From assembly GCA_963969495.1 (NCBI GenBank), contig OZ018326.1, positions 149,883,806 through 149,947,805 of the forward strand: 64,000 bases of DNA, read 5' to 3'. Every line of letters starts with the position of its first letter. Positions within the stretch are counted from its first letter, which is position 1. This DNA is from Ceratothoa steindachneri (Eukaryota > Arthropoda > Malacostraca > Isopoda > Cymothoidae). The notes beneath the pieces were generated by a model that was not told where the DNA came from, did no database searches, and saw only the letters and a program-made list of their open reading frames with translations. Made by a program: the position numbers and the translations under genes. This document shows positions 36,650 through 48,015 of this stretch, piece after piece.

Positions 36650-36880
36650 TTAAAGGCCCTGTGCCTATGAAAAGATACCTGATAATAGATTGGATGCACT
36701 CCCCGCCTGCACCAGATTTGGTCTCGGAATTACTGCCATGCAAGTGTGTTCGTTCATGCTCTGACATGAACAGACATGTGCAGTTTACAGACCTGTAATA
36801 ACCGGAAATAAGTGGATGACCCAGAACCTCATTCTGATGCAGGGGAGACATACGACGATAATGAAACAGTGTGGTGAATC
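36650..36880 (+). pseudogene. Possible Cys-rich arthropod protein remnant
   Basis: The plus strand reads GWMHSPPAPDLVSELLPCKC followed by VRSCSD, then after a frame change MCSLQTCNN and DDPEPHSDAGETYDDNET. A PAPD-like segment, then CxC/CxxxC clusters, then an acidic tail resembles an uncharacterized Cys-rich family seen in arthropod genomes. The match is short, crosses frameshifts and rests on memory, so I hold it weakly. The 137-codon minus frame over the same place (36956-36543) is the competing reading, and I do not recognise it. Confidence 0.3.
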
Positions 36881-39800
36881 TGGACTTTTGGCGAATAGTG
36901 CTATGTTTTTGCACACTGGACTCTGGGGTAATAAACAAATCCAAAAGGCTTCGCAATCACATACCATATCCAAATCGCATTACAAACAAAACTGATTTTA
37001 TTATTGTTCAAAAGATTAAAATAATACATCTAAAATCATATTTAAGTTGTTTCCTATTTCACTGCGGCATTCTTTAGCTATTACCCTTGATGTTCATTGT
37101 GTATATAACAAATGTAGCCTATAGAGATGACTGTGTGACCTAGCCAACTAAGTCTAGTGTGTTTGCTGTAAAATGTGACTTGTAATAACTTAAGACTCAC
37201 AGTCACTTTCCACAATGAAATAATATTGTACATTTTTTTAACCCTTTGTCAAGCAAGTATTGTAGTACTGTTTTTTGCATTTGCATCCCTAGTGTTCTGA
37301 TCTAAAAGTTAACTTAGAAAATGGACTTTTCATCTTTATAAACCTATAAAAAGAGCTATTACTTAACCATCTAGTTCGTCAAGATCAAAAGTTGAAAATT
37401 GGCAAAGATGGCCACCGCCGACATAGCCTATATAATGAATTCTTACAATGAAATAATATGAGTATGTTATACATTTTCTGAAAGCCAATAATTAGATAGG
37501 TATTGTTTGACTTTTGATTTGTGTCTGTGGTGTTCCTAGATGTCACAGGGCTAAAAGAAATAATATAGTTTATACATAAATTGTGAAAAGATTTATACCT
37601 TGGCTGGTTTGAGGAGATGTAAGGAGCTATAGTGACCTCCCTCTGTGACAAAAATATTCACAATTGGATTTGAATGAAAGCTTTAAAGGTCTGCCTTCAA
37701 AAGATACCTAACACACTATTATTCAACATTGAAAAAGTCCTAAGTATGAGTGTAAACTAGGTAATGCACCTGCGCCTACCGTGCAATTTTCCTTAGGTGG
37801 GAGTTAAATTCTTGAGCTTATAAGCAAGATTTAGCTGGTCACCTGGAAAGGTTATCATACAAAAATATAATCGACAGACATATATCTATTCAAAAAATAT
37901 AACTAGCCTTCGTCCCTTTTGGTTTTACCGAAATCGGGTCTGACCCATTGACTAGTAAGGTATCCTTCAGGTGATCTTATTGGAAGTCCATTAAATTTGG
38001 GTTAATGTTGATGGCCCTTGCCATTGGGATTGCATTACTGTTAGGTTGGGTGTTTTATGATAAGCATGATTTTATCTGCAATCCAAGGTATATGGGAAGA
38101 AGTAATAATATTCTGTTATTATCTGAAAAGAGAATTTTTATGATTAGGATATAAAGATGGAGAAAAAAGAGAATAAATAAAAGGAAAGAAGGCAAATAAA
38201 AATAAAATGGTAAAGCTTAGACTAAAATAGCAAGCCAAGTTAACTTAAAAAAATTAGGGCAAGAGAGGGCTTTAAAGAATTCAGTGGAAATAATTGCAGA
38301 GGGAGCAAAGAAATTATACAGCAAAAGAGTTAATTCTTGTTCCAAGCGTTGGAAGAATTGAGCTTTCACATTCAATTCCTTCCTTACCTATTTTTAATAT
38401 ATCACCTCAAAAGATTGTAATTTTTACGAGATGAAATATAGCAAGTTGCTGAATTTTAAGAATGAAAAATAATTAATTCAATTTCTCATGTTATTACATG
38501 GCGATTAATTTAGTTGACAAGGTAGGAACTTTGAGACAAAGAACGTGTATCACAAAGGAGAACAGGCGGAATCCAGTTCAATTTAAAAAAACATATCTAA
38601 TGCTACAAAAACTACAATTTGATAATTTTTCTCTAAAGTTAACCTTGCTTTAATTGTGGCACTACCGAAAGTACTGACTTAGTATTCTATACAAGCATAA
38701 TATGCAACTCTCAAAAGAAGAGAAATTAATTTACCTGACTACTTTTAATACAATACTCAACATACAAGTATTGTTTTTCCCCTTGATGATGGTTTTAAAA
38801 AGCCAGTCAAATATAATATTAGTTCCCAATAGAAAACATGGTGGCTTGAAGATGCGTGTCCAATCAATGGATATGTGGAGACCTTTGAGGGGATTGTACA
38901 TAATGGAATGGTTATAAAAGAAGAAAACCTAATAGAAAAATATAACTTTGAGGAACATTCTAATGTAACAGTAATTATAAAGATAGATAGCTTTATGATT
39001 ACCTTGGATATATAGTTATTTGAATCTCAAATTAATCTTATATTCAATTATTAAATTTTTTGCTCAACTTATCTTAAATATCATACTTTTAATTAAAAAA
39101 TCTATATGGTAAATGTTGTCTTTATACACCTAGTTATAAGTCACCTCTTACAATCAAAGCTTAATTTTGGTGCTTCGAAACCGAATTATGTACAGGTAAT
39201 TTAAAAAATAATTTCTTTAGAAAATTTGAAAATTCACCAAATCAAAATTACTACTTTGAGAATTACCAAAAGTAAATATCGATACCAAAAGCGATACACT
39301 ATTTAAATATTAATATATTAGTTTATTAATATAGTAATCCAATTATCTTCAGCCAATTGATTTGTGGTTTGATATTTTAATTTGTATTTATGCCCTTTTA
39401 AACATTCTTATTAGTAAATTTCATATTTAAATATGGAATCAGTTTATTCTTCCACTTCTGCGTGAATTTTTAAATCAAGTAAGATAAAAACATAATTACT
39501 GTCCCCACTAATTTATAACGCTATTATCTCTTAGGTAACCATTTTTCTATAAAGATAGAATCAAACATAATGCAACCTCTCTTTTTTAAATCAAGAACAA
39601 CCCTTAGAAGATTTTTTTATCATTGGTCTCCATAGTGAAGAGCAAAGTTTTTAGGTGCGTGAAAAACTCATTGAATTCAAATAGTAATTAAAAATCCCAT
39701 AATTAAAAAAGGGGCAAATACTGAGATGAAAGATTTCTACCCAAACTGAATGGTTGGGATGATCAACCTTAAAAATGATACTCCAAAATTCAAGATAATC

Positions 39801-40439
39801 ACCAACGGTGTCTAAAACTATCTTAACTCATTTAAGTGTACGCATTGCAAGATTTACCTGATTTTGCTGTCAAGAGTGCAGGAAAGGCTCCTTTGCAGAG
39901 TCTAAAGAAGGTTTGCCTGAAAGGCGATCTTGGCAAGAAGCTTTACCATTGTAAAAACACATTGAAAATTGCAATAAATTCTGCTAATCTATATGGAAGT
40001 TATGAATTTATATAGATAACTAGACCTTATACTTGACAGGAAATTAGATGCCAAAACACCATAATTACTGATTCCAGAAGTAAAGTTATGGCACTATTCT
40101 GCTTTAAGACTGGTGGACAGTTCTTAATCTGAATAAATATACAAAAGAGACATAAAAATAACTGAATTTAACAAAACCCTGTGTGTGAGAAAAATGTTTT
40201 GTTGTCAAAAATTTTTCAACTGACTCTTAGGAATTTTAATCCGCTGAATCGAAACCTGGCATTGCTTTTTGTCAATCAGGTCGTCTTTTTGAACAAACTG
40301 TGAAATAGAACAGATTTAGCGATACAATTGCTAAAAATTGTGATAATTTTCAAAGAAAAATGAGAAAAAGAAAAAAGAAACATTATTAAAAAAAAATAAT
40401 TTAGAGATTTCCTTTTGTGTTTTCATAATGGTTAATACC
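36881..40439. other. AT-rich stretch with no recognisable gene
   Basis: Only short, AT-driven frames, for example 37651-37385 minus and 38702-38917 plus. Nothing recognisable. Confidence 0.55.
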
Positions 40440-40944
40440 CTTTTAACAACCACTAAGAGTCTGCTATCATATAAATGTCTCATCTTCCCTGGTATCTTTC
40501 ATTCATACATTTAAAGTCCTGCGGGAACCTTTCCCTTTGTTCTTTATTGTAATCTCCACAATTTTCCTGGCAGTAGTCAAGATGCGATATTGACATTCTC
40601 ACTCCTAAGATTTGAAAGCTTTGTATTGAAACTTCTACACTGGTTTCATATTTTAGATTTGAATGATGCCAGAGAAAATTAAGAGAATGTGCTTCAAAAG
40701 CTTGCCATAAATTATTACCTGCCTCACTCATGAATTCTGGGAAGCTAGGGTCTTTCATTAGCGTCCTTATTTGAGGAACATCAAAAATACCTGCAGATAA
40801 TTTTGCATCAATAACTTTTCAAAATACTTTTGAGAAAAAAGTAATGCTTGGCTTTCTTTCTTAAATGTTTTTAAAAACTTCAAATTAATCTCAATTTTAT
40901 GTCAAGTGGAAAGGTAAAATTTTATTAGGATTGACACTGGGTTG
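40440..40944 (-). pseudogene. Arthropod uncharacterized family, copy 2: C-terminal part
   Basis: The minus frame 40758-40480 is open for 92 codons and carries the family's C-terminal signature: MKDPSFPEFM, NLWQAFEAH, LGVRMSISHLDYCQENCGDY, NKEQRERFPQDFKCMNERYQ (usual form GERFHQDIxxMExRYQGRW). Upstream, in shifted frames, are AKLSAGIFDVPQIRTL and VNPNKILP with PLDIKLRLI, matching the family's PPLHIKLGLMK block. Past 40480, MIADS and WLLKR continue the family end with stops. The sequence starts right at the target duplication GGTTG (40940-40944) of the LTR element. The N-terminal part resumes at 48011 beyond the other duplicate, so this is one gene copy cut in two. Confidence 0.75.
40940..40944 (+). 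other. 5-bp target site duplication, left
   Basis: GGTTG directly precedes the LTR start TGTAAGGG. The same five bases follow the other LTR end at 48011-48015. Confidence 0.75.
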
Positions 40945-41025
40945 TGTAAGGGAAAGGGAAGTCAAGAAGAAAATCCCCTTCATTGGTTCCATGAATTCCC
41001 TCCCTCTCTCTGTCTCCTAAGTATA

Positions 41026-41039
41026 ACTCCACGTGGAGT
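41026..41039. promoter_or_regulatory. 14-bp palindrome with CACGTG core in the LTR
   Basis: ACTCCACGTGGAGT is a perfect palindrome and is identical in the other LTR (46413-46426) although the flanks differ. CACGTG is the E-box bound by many bHLH factors. It lies about 280 bp upstream of the TATA box. Function is inferred. Confidence 0.45.
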
Positions 41040-42012
41040 AATCTCTGAACCCAAAGAAAAAAAAGAAGAAAGAATTTGAATATCCGTCAGCTGCCTCACA
41101 GGTGCAGTTAATTAAGTTGGGGGTGCTAAAAGCTTTTACCTCTCCGAGGAAACGCTAATGTCCGTAGTCGGAAAGCTGCTACCGAAAGATTCCTGCCCAT
41201 ATCGTAAAAGGCACGAAGACTTGGATCATGCCACAAACTCTAATCCCTCTGTCCGGCGAAAGTGGTCAGCCAGTCGCCTGAGTCTGTCAACGAGGAGAAA
41301 CCCCCAAATTGCCTTTATATAAATACCCTGGATTTTCGAAAATCTGCAGATTGAGTTTGAGAGCCAGTCGTCTTCGGTTCAGATAGTGTGTCTGTTTCCC
41401 CAAGTCTCTTGTATTCGCTAATACCAGCGAAATTGGATCTCACTAGGCAGACCCATCTCTTTTGTGAAGCATTACTCTGTTCAGAGCAAGCTTCGAATCG
41501 TTTTCGTCCCCGAAGGATTAGCCTGGATTCCTCTTGTTTCATCTGGACCCCCACCCCTCCCCCACAGCCCGCTCAAGGATCTCCAGTTTCCCGTGTGAGA
41601 TTTTGCACCGAGATGCATCAGAGTCTCAATTTTTGTAGGTTGCACTTCTCTGGAGAAGTGCCATCGTCCGTCTTCAAGGAGGGTCGTGACCTCTCTTCAG
41701 GCCACTCTCCCACCCCCTTCACCCTCTTCACTGTCAGGATATTCGGACGAGAGCCAGGTCCATTGTCCGTCTCCATTTCCCCGCGACGACTCAATAAATG
41801 ATTCCCCTTCCTCGAGGGGACCCCTTTAAGGTAAAACGACCCTTGCTTATATCTCCCGTTAATCAACCCACTTTCCGAAATATAAATATTACCTCTGTAT
41901 AAATGATTTATAGTAGCCCATTTAAAAGCTGATTAACACCTAATTAACGTTACCCGCTTGCCAATTAATCTATGTTCTGTAGGAATTTTTCTAATGACAT
42001 TAACTATATTTC

Positions 42013-42150
<138 letters not shown>

Positions 42151-42157
42151 AGTAAAT

Positions 42158-42579
42158 TCTGGTGGCAATTTTAGTTGGGTTAATTTAGGACCCCTTTGGT
42201 TTTCAAGTCTCTCAGTTGAATTAATAGAAAATTTACCATGTTGGGTCAAGTTTATTTAAAGATATGAAAAAAAAATTTTTGAGTAATCTGTCTTTTCTGG
42301 TGCCCGTGAGGTCATATTTAGTAACAAGCCATTTCTTTGTGTGGGTTTGGGGAGAAAATCTTTCAAACTCTCCTTCTTGTAATCCCCTTGCTGGATTAAG
42401 AGATCCTATATCACATACTCGTACAGAAATTAGCATATTTATTATAATTTATTGCTTTTGCCCGTGTGTGTGATCACACGGTTATGATTTATTTGGAATT
42501 TTTGGCAACTATTGCGAGAGCCTCATTTTTTTGCCGTAAGATTATTGAACCCGTTGAGTGGCTAAGGCTCGTGTAAGAA
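42158..42579 (+). mobile_element. LTR-element leader between LTR and gag
   Basis: No clear protein. Candidate primer-binding sites are TGGTGGCA (42162) and TGGTGCCCGTGAGG (about 42299). I cannot decide between them without tRNA comparison. Confidence 0.45.
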
Positions 42580-43600
42580 AACAAGATGACGTCTTTGGAG
42601 AGATTTAGACAACAGGGTTAGATGCTTATTCTCTCCGGTAAAGAGCTAGTCGCTTATATTCAGGATGAGGGGAGAAACGAAAGAGCAGAGAAAAAATAAC
42701 TAAGAGAAGCTGAAGCTGAAGAAAGAGAAGAGGTGAGGCACCATGAAAGTTAATTAAATAAGAATTACTTGGAAACCCTCTCAGTTAGTTCCAGGAATAA
42801 AACCCCCCAGATACCCGCTTTAGAGTTTCCAGCATTTAAGGACGGTGAGGATTTCAGTGCTTACCTCACTCGTTTCGTAAAGATTTTGAAGTAAATCACT
42901 GGGATATCCAAACTGATGGACTCGCCCCACTTTTGCCTCTTCTTAATACTCAGCAGCGAGATATTTTCATTTTGCTACCCGCCGAGGTTACTCTCGATAA
43001 TTTTACCCTTAATTCCGAACTCTTGGCTGCAATTAACATGCATTTGGACTTCTGTTTTGCCAAGTTTCGTCAAGCAAGGTTGCTACCTAGCCAGACCTAA
43101 AGCAAATTCGGATTCACCCTCAGAAGATATCTGCAGTTTACGTTGGACTCCAACTAGGTAAACTGCGACTATGAGTCTCTGTCTGACTTCCTTTTGCGGG
43201 ATCAATTAATGGCTACGCTGCCCTCTGAAATCCGTGCATTTGTGAAGGATCGAAGAGTTGCTTCCTTCAAAGAATGCATTGAATGTGCGGAATTGCCCGG
43301 GGCCAATCATAATCTCTATCCTAAAGTTCTCAAGAAGAGTCATCCTCCCTCCCCCAAGAGTAAAGGCCACTTCCCTAAATTTCTCCCGGAGAACACTCAC
43401 AAATTCGTAAAGGTCCCAGGTCCTTCCAAACCGAAATATAATCCCCCGTCTGAACCTAGAGATGTTAAGCCACCGGTCTTTAATCCCCCTGCGGCGGATT
43501 ACCCTATACGACCTATTGTCTGTTTTTCTTAGGGAACCTCCGGGCATATGAGGACGAACTTTCCCTAAACAAAACGCATGCTTCCCCACCAGGAATAGCC
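42580..43600 (+). pseudogene. LTR element gag, decayed
   Basis: Codes for the structural protein of the element. In broken frames it reads SLERFRQQG, GKELVAYIQDEGRNERAEKK, then IPALEFPAFKDGEDFSAYL, TRFVKI and NCDYESLSDFLLRDQLMATL. The 112-codon open frame 43194-43532 continues with PSEIRAFVKDRRVASFKECI and a Pro/Lys-rich linker. Directly after it comes a knuckle remnant, CFS-stop-GTSGHMRTNF, in which the second and fourth Cys positions have been lost. The layout (coiled N-terminus, capsid with SCAN-like spacing, single CCHC) fits Mag/Gmr1-type Gypsy gag. Confidence 0.75.
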
Positions 43601-43989
43601 CCCCGGGACCTCAAGTGAATTTTATATTTAACAAGAGCTCCCCCAGTGGGCTCGAATTTAAAACCGGATCAGTTAATGGTTGCCCGGTTTTAACCCGGGG
43701 CATAGATACAGAATGCACGTGTATCGTCGTATCGGAAAAGTTGCATCCCCCAGTGAGCTCCGACCACGATAAATTTGCAGTAGCCCAGGACTAATCGGGA
43801 CGAGCCAACCGCTTCCCAATGATCCGTTGTTTCATGGAATGCCAATATTTTACTGGCTGGGCGGACGCCGTAGCAGCCCCTATTAAATTCTGTACCATAT
43901 TAGTTAGTCAGAGTTTGTAGCTATCCCCTATTCCCATTGCTCAACTCGCCATTACAAGGGCCCAAGCCATAAAGAACGAGGCACCCCCT
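43601..43989 (+). pseudogene. LTR element aspartic protease, decayed
   Basis: GIDTECTCIVVSEKLHPPV lies at about 43700-43756. The family active site is Asp-Thr-Gly; here it reads Asp-Thr-Glu (43705-43713), so the catalytic turn is altered. FTGWADAVAAPIKFCTILV and QLAITRAQAIKNEAPPVTLE follow and match the region leading out of the protease in this group. Stops interrupt it. Confidence 0.65.
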
Positions 43990-44526
43990 GTGACTTTAGA
44001 ACCCCCTTTTTCCCTTGAGTACGAGACTTTGAACAACAAGTCTTTTGTAAAGCCGCAGAATGAGTCTCGTTTCCTACAGCCATTGTGGGAAAAGTCGAAG
44101 ACCAAAGAGCGCAAATCCGTTGGTAGTGACAAGGAGATCTCCTACCTTGTTGAGGGTAAACTGTTGTTCCGTTCCACCACCTGTTCCTAAAACCTCCCCT
44201 ACGCGTTCTCTATGTATCCCCTGCTCCTATGACACAACCTATTTTGACATTAAGTCAAAAGAAAGACGGTTCAAGCCCGGTGGCGAGGTCCTGCTTCTCC
44301 TGCCCACGGAGACAAATAAGCTTCTTTCCCAAAGGAAAGGCCCCTTTTCAGTCTTAAAAACCAGTGGCCCCGTGCACTACCTCATCCAAACGCCCTCCAG
44401 TGACAAATTGTTTCACGCCAACATGTTTAAACGTTACCACGGCCGCGCCCTCAGCAACAATATTGTTGCCCTGGATGAAGAGGCCATGATGGAAGCATCT
44501 TATCCCCCCCCCAACCTCTTAACCTA
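43990..44526 (+). pseudogene. LTR element integrase remnant (C-terminal GPY/F domain), upstream of RT
   Basis: PLWEKSKTKERKSV and ISYLVEGKLLFRST (44080-44180) resemble the strand before the integrase zinc finger. The open frame to 44526 then has RRFKPGGEVLLLLPTETNKL, RKGPFSVLKTSGPVHYLIQ and LFHANMFKRYHGRAL, the GPY/F C-terminal domain of chromovirus- and Gmr1-type integrases. The zinc finger and the DDE catalytic core between them are missing, so an internal deletion has removed the active part. The key point is order: this domain comes before RT, not after RNase H. Nothing integrase-like is found between RNase H and the 3' LTR. Confidence 0.75.
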
Positions 44527-45447
44527 GTCCGGACAATTTGCGTAGAATCTGCTAATGATTACCCACTCCCTTTGCTCCCTGGATCGTATAAAGACTCCCC
44601 CAGAAAATCGATCTTATTCCCCACCTGGAGCCTGCTCTGAAAGCCCGGTTATCCCAGATGTCTAAGGCCTCTTCTCAGCCCATTTATTTGCGATCAGCAT
44701 TCAATGCGGAGGTCAATTATTACTAAAATTAGAAATAATCGAACCCTCCTCGTCAGATTACTGTTCCCCCATTGTTATGGTTCGAAAGCCAGACCAGTCT
44801 TTTGGAATGTGTGTGGCTTTAGAAAACTTAACGCCGTGACGGTTTTCGATGCCAAATCGATCCCGTTGATAGACCAAAGCCGACATTTGTTCGAGAACGC
44901 CAAATTTATTTCTAAGATAGATTTATGTAAGGCATACTATCAAATTTCCCTCAAGGATTGTGTTCGGAAATACACTGCCTTCCCTAAAAAAAGGGCTTAT
45001 GCAATTTGAGCGTTTTCCATTTGGTTAAGGCACTGCTTGTAGTAATTAGAGCAAAAAGATGCGCCACATCTTAGATGCTCTGAACAATGTGTCATTCTAT
45101 TTTGATAATGTGTACTTAGCAACACGCACATGGGATGAACATCTAATCTCTCTTCGTTCCCTTTGTAATAGGCCCCGGGAGCATGGTTTGACCATATGTC
45201 CTTCCAAGTGTCAGTTTGCTTACGACACCATCAAGTGCTTTGGATTTCACATTGGAGAAAATCAAATAACGCTCCATCAAGAAAAGGCCAAGGCAATTTC
45301 AAATATGCCCCCTCGTCGTACTAAGAAGCAGTTACATTCCTTCTTGGGTTTAACCTTTTTCTATCGGCGCTTGGTCCACAACTTTGCTGTCTTCGCGTCC
45401 CACCTGAACTCTTTCCTTAAGAAAAACTCCCCAAATTTCCTCGTTTG
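44527..45447 (+). pseudogene. LTR element reverse transcriptase, decayed
   Basis: Recognisable motifs in order: a shifted SSSDYCSPIVMVRKPDQSF (the usual SSPxVLVxKPDGSxR), VCGFRKLNAVTVFDAKSIPL, FISKIDLCKAYYQISL with the first catalytic Asp, KYTAFPKK, then after a stop the thumb-side frame 45059-45448 with SFYFDNVYLA, FGFHIGENQITLHQEK and FLGLTFFYRRLVHNFAVFAS. The catalytic YxDD motif reads Tyr-Phe-Asp-Asn (45098-45109): the second Asp is lost. The stop and frameshift around 45008-45058 remove the PFGL region. Not functional. Confidence 0.85.
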
Positions 45448-45918
45448 ACCCCCAAAGCAAATTCCGACTTCCAGCAGATAAAGGATAGGTCAATATCCGC
45501 CCCCATATTGCGGTTCCCGAAACTGAACAAATTGTTTGGAATCCATACGGATACCAGCAACTATGCATCGGTTGGTGTTCTGCAGTACGAAGAAGATGGG
45601 AATAGCTATCATATCGCTTATGCAAGCCTGAAGCTGTTACCGCGCGAGAGAAACTATGCAGTAATAGAACTTGAGGCTCTGACAAAAATATTTGGTGTCC
45701 GGAAGTTTTTAATGTATCTCATAGGTCAGGAGTTCGTGATCGAAACGGATCACTGTCCTCTGGCGTACTTAATAAATTGTAAAAGCCAAAACTGAAGGCT
45801 TGTGCGCTCAAGTCTGCTATTGATGGAATATCAATTCTGAATTTTGTATTTAAAAGGTAGTGAAAACTGTGTAGCAGACAGTCTTAGTAGAAATCCAGTA
45901 GAGAACCCTCCCCCTTAA
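45445..45918 (+). pseudogene. LTR element RNase H, last coding domain
   Basis: The 116-codon frame 45445-45795 has IHTDTSNYASVGVLQYEEDG (first Asp), IAYASLKLLPRERNYAVIEL with the Glu, FLMYLIGQEFVIETDHCPLA (TDH). After a stop it ends LLMEYQF, YLKGSENCVADSLSRNPVEN at about 45908. It is the 3'-most coding piece, with the 3' LTR only about 400 bp away. That is expected if integrase lies upstream. Confidence 0.85.
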
Positions 45919-46331
45919 AGGTAGAACTCCATACATCTTATAAGTTCATGTATATATTCCAGCTCGTTCCTTGCCTATGTAAAATTTATTTATGTGCGCG
46001 TGTATTGCTTAGTACATTGCTTTTTTATACGTGTTGTCATTATTGATTTTTTTTTATTATTTCCTAGATTGTTCCCCCGCTTGATTGATTCCTTATTTTA
46101 AATTGTTTTATTGCTTTTGTATGAAACGTTATATATTTTAATTATGTAATTAATTACCCATTAACCTAAATGTATTTGTAAGTTTTATCCGTCGTCGCGG
46201 ATTAAACGGAGCAAATCCTATACCTTGACGGCTGCTTTGTCGGCTGAAATTTTAATACTGATGGGTTTGGGATGAGATGTCCTTTTTTTTCCCCTTCGTG
46301 TCGGTAAAATGCCATCTTTGGAAAGAAGGCA
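45919..46331 (+). mobile_element. LTR-element 3' untranslated region and purine tract
   Basis: AT-rich sequence without a motif, ending in GGAAAGAAGG (46319-46329), a plausible plus-strand primer just before the 3' LTR. Confidence 0.55.
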
Positions 46332-47606
46332 AGTAAGGGAAAGGGAAGTCAAGAAAAATATCCCCTTCATTTATTACATGAAATCATTCCCTCTCTCTGA
46401 CTCTTAAGTATAACTCCACGTGGAGTAATCTTTGAGCCCAAAGAAAAAAAAGGAGAAAGAATTTGAATATCCGTCAGCTGCCTCACAGGTACAGGTAATC
46501 AAGTTGGGCGTGCTAAAAGCTCTTACCTCTCCTAGGCAACGCTAATCTCCGTAGTCGAGAAGCTGCTAGCCGAAAGTTTCCCTCCCACATGGTAAAAGCC
46601 ATTAAGACATTGGTCAGGCGACAAACGCTAATCCCTCTGGCTGCCGGAAGTGGTCAGCCAGTCGTTTGAGTCTGCCAACGAGTAGACACCAAAAAAATGG
46701 CCTTTATATAAATACCCTGGGTTTTCGAATATCCGCATATTGAGTTTGAGAACAGGTCGCCTTCGGTTCAGATCGTGTGTCTACTTTCCCAAGTCCCTGG
46801 TATTCGCTTATACCATCGAGGTTGCATCTCACCAGACAGACCCATCTTTTTTTATAAAGCATTACTCTGTTCAGAGCAAGCCTCGAATCGTTTTCGTCCT
46901 TTAAGTATTGGCTTGGATTCTTCTCATCTCATCTGAACCCTCCTCCCCCTCCTTCAAGGAACACTAGTTTCCCATGTGAAATTTCGCACCGAGCCGCGTC
47001 AGAGTCTCGATTTTGGGAGGTTGCACTTCTCTTGAGCAGAGGTGCCATCGTCCGTCTTCATGGAAGATCATGAACTCTTCTTCTGGTTCCCCCCCCCCCC
47101 TCATCCTCGTCACCGTCAGGATATTAGGCCGAGAGTCACGTCCATTGCCCGTCTCCATTTCCCCGCGCCGACTCGCTAAAGGATTTCCCTTCCTCCAGGT
47201 GACCCCATTTAGGTAAAACGACCCTTGCTTGTATCTCTCGCTAATCGACCCACTTTTCGACATATATATATTCCCTCTGTATAACTGATCTATATTATTC
47301 CATTTAAAAGCTTATTAACGAGTAATTAACGTTACCCGATTGCCAATTATTATATATTCTGTCAGAATTGTCCTTATTTGCTTTACCTATATTTCCCGTA
47401 TATATATGTTAACTAGTGGCTTATTAAAATTATATTTTGGTTTTCATTCTTTAAATATACCCTTGAACTGCAATTTGGTAAACCCATTAAACGCTATCAG
47501 CCCCTGCAGTAAATCTCACTCTTATACCTCGTTATCAACGGATTACTCTTACGAAATGAACGTTCTTGTACGTAGCGAAGGTCGCGTACATACATTAAAG
47601 GATATA

Positions 47607-47845
47607 CGAGGGGGAGTCAAAAAGTTCTCAGATAAATGGCATAAAATTTTTATTTGTAATAATACTGTAATCATTTTTCTACATAAGCTCCATTAACATC
47701 TATACACTTTCTTAATCTATGAATCCAACGGTAAAGACCATCTTTGTAGAATTCACGGGGTTGTCTCTGGCACCAAGTAATGACCTGCTTTTTTGCTTCA
47801 TCTAATGATTGAAACCGGGTTCCTTTTAGGTGTCCCTTTAAATTT
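47607..47845 (-). pseudogene. Mariner transposase C-terminal fragment with terminal repeat
   Basis: On the plus strand a mariner end begins at 47607 with CGAGGGGGAGTCAAAAAGTT after TA. The minus strand encodes LKGHLKGTRFQSLDEAKKQV, ITWCQRQPREFYKDG and CIDVNGAYVEK followed by stop. This is the last 60 residues of a mariner transposase (usual form RRFQSDEEVKxAVxxW ... GDYVEK). The frame is open. It stops abruptly at 47845, exactly where the GGTTA/CCTAA tract begins. The other end and the catalytic core are absent. Confidence 0.85.
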
Positions 47846-47894
47846 GGTTAGGTTAGGTAACCTAACCTAACCTAACCTAACCTAACCTAACCTA
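47846..47894. repeat. Head-to-head telomere-type tract (GGTTA)n(CCTAA)n
   Basis: Two and a half GGTTA units are followed directly by seven CCTAA units with the junction GGTAACC. TTAGG is the usual arthropod telomere unit. The G-rich strand points into the junction from the left and the C-rich strand leaves it to the right, the polarity of end-to-end joined telomeres. Confidence 0.85.
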
Positions 47895-48010
47895 TATAAC
47901 TGTATATATACATATTTTCGTGGCTTTAATCTCTTTCCTTCCAACCAATAGCTACATATATGTATAAATATATATACGTATTGTCTAGGGAGGTGACCTA
48001 TTCCTCGACA

Positions 48011-48015
48011 GGTTG
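48011..48015 (+). other. 5-bp target site duplication, right
   Basis: GGTTG directly after the LTR end, matching 40940-40944. With one copy removed, the family gene on the minus strand runs on across the joint. Confidence 0.75.

Larger units (their letters stand above)
46332..48010 (+). repeat. 3' LTR, with later insertions, ending at the target duplication
   Basis: It begins AGTAAGGGAAAGGG (first base changed from T) and follows the 5' LTR to about 47410, including the TATA box (46705-46712) and the 14-bp palindrome. From 47420 on I cannot align it to the 5' LTR; that part includes a mariner tail and a telomere-like tract. The element ends TCGACA at 48010, before GGTTG. Either the 5' LTR lost this part, or the extra sequence came in later. 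Confidence 0.7.

Noticed and set aside
41388..41801. 137-codon plus frame and its antisense partner in the 5' LTR
   Set aside because: Part of LTR sequence repeated at 46.7-47.2 kb, where the frame is broken; no domain.
47846..47894. A real chromosome end
   Set aside because: The tract is under 50 bp, is head-to-head and is flanked by element DNA on both sides, so it is interstitial.
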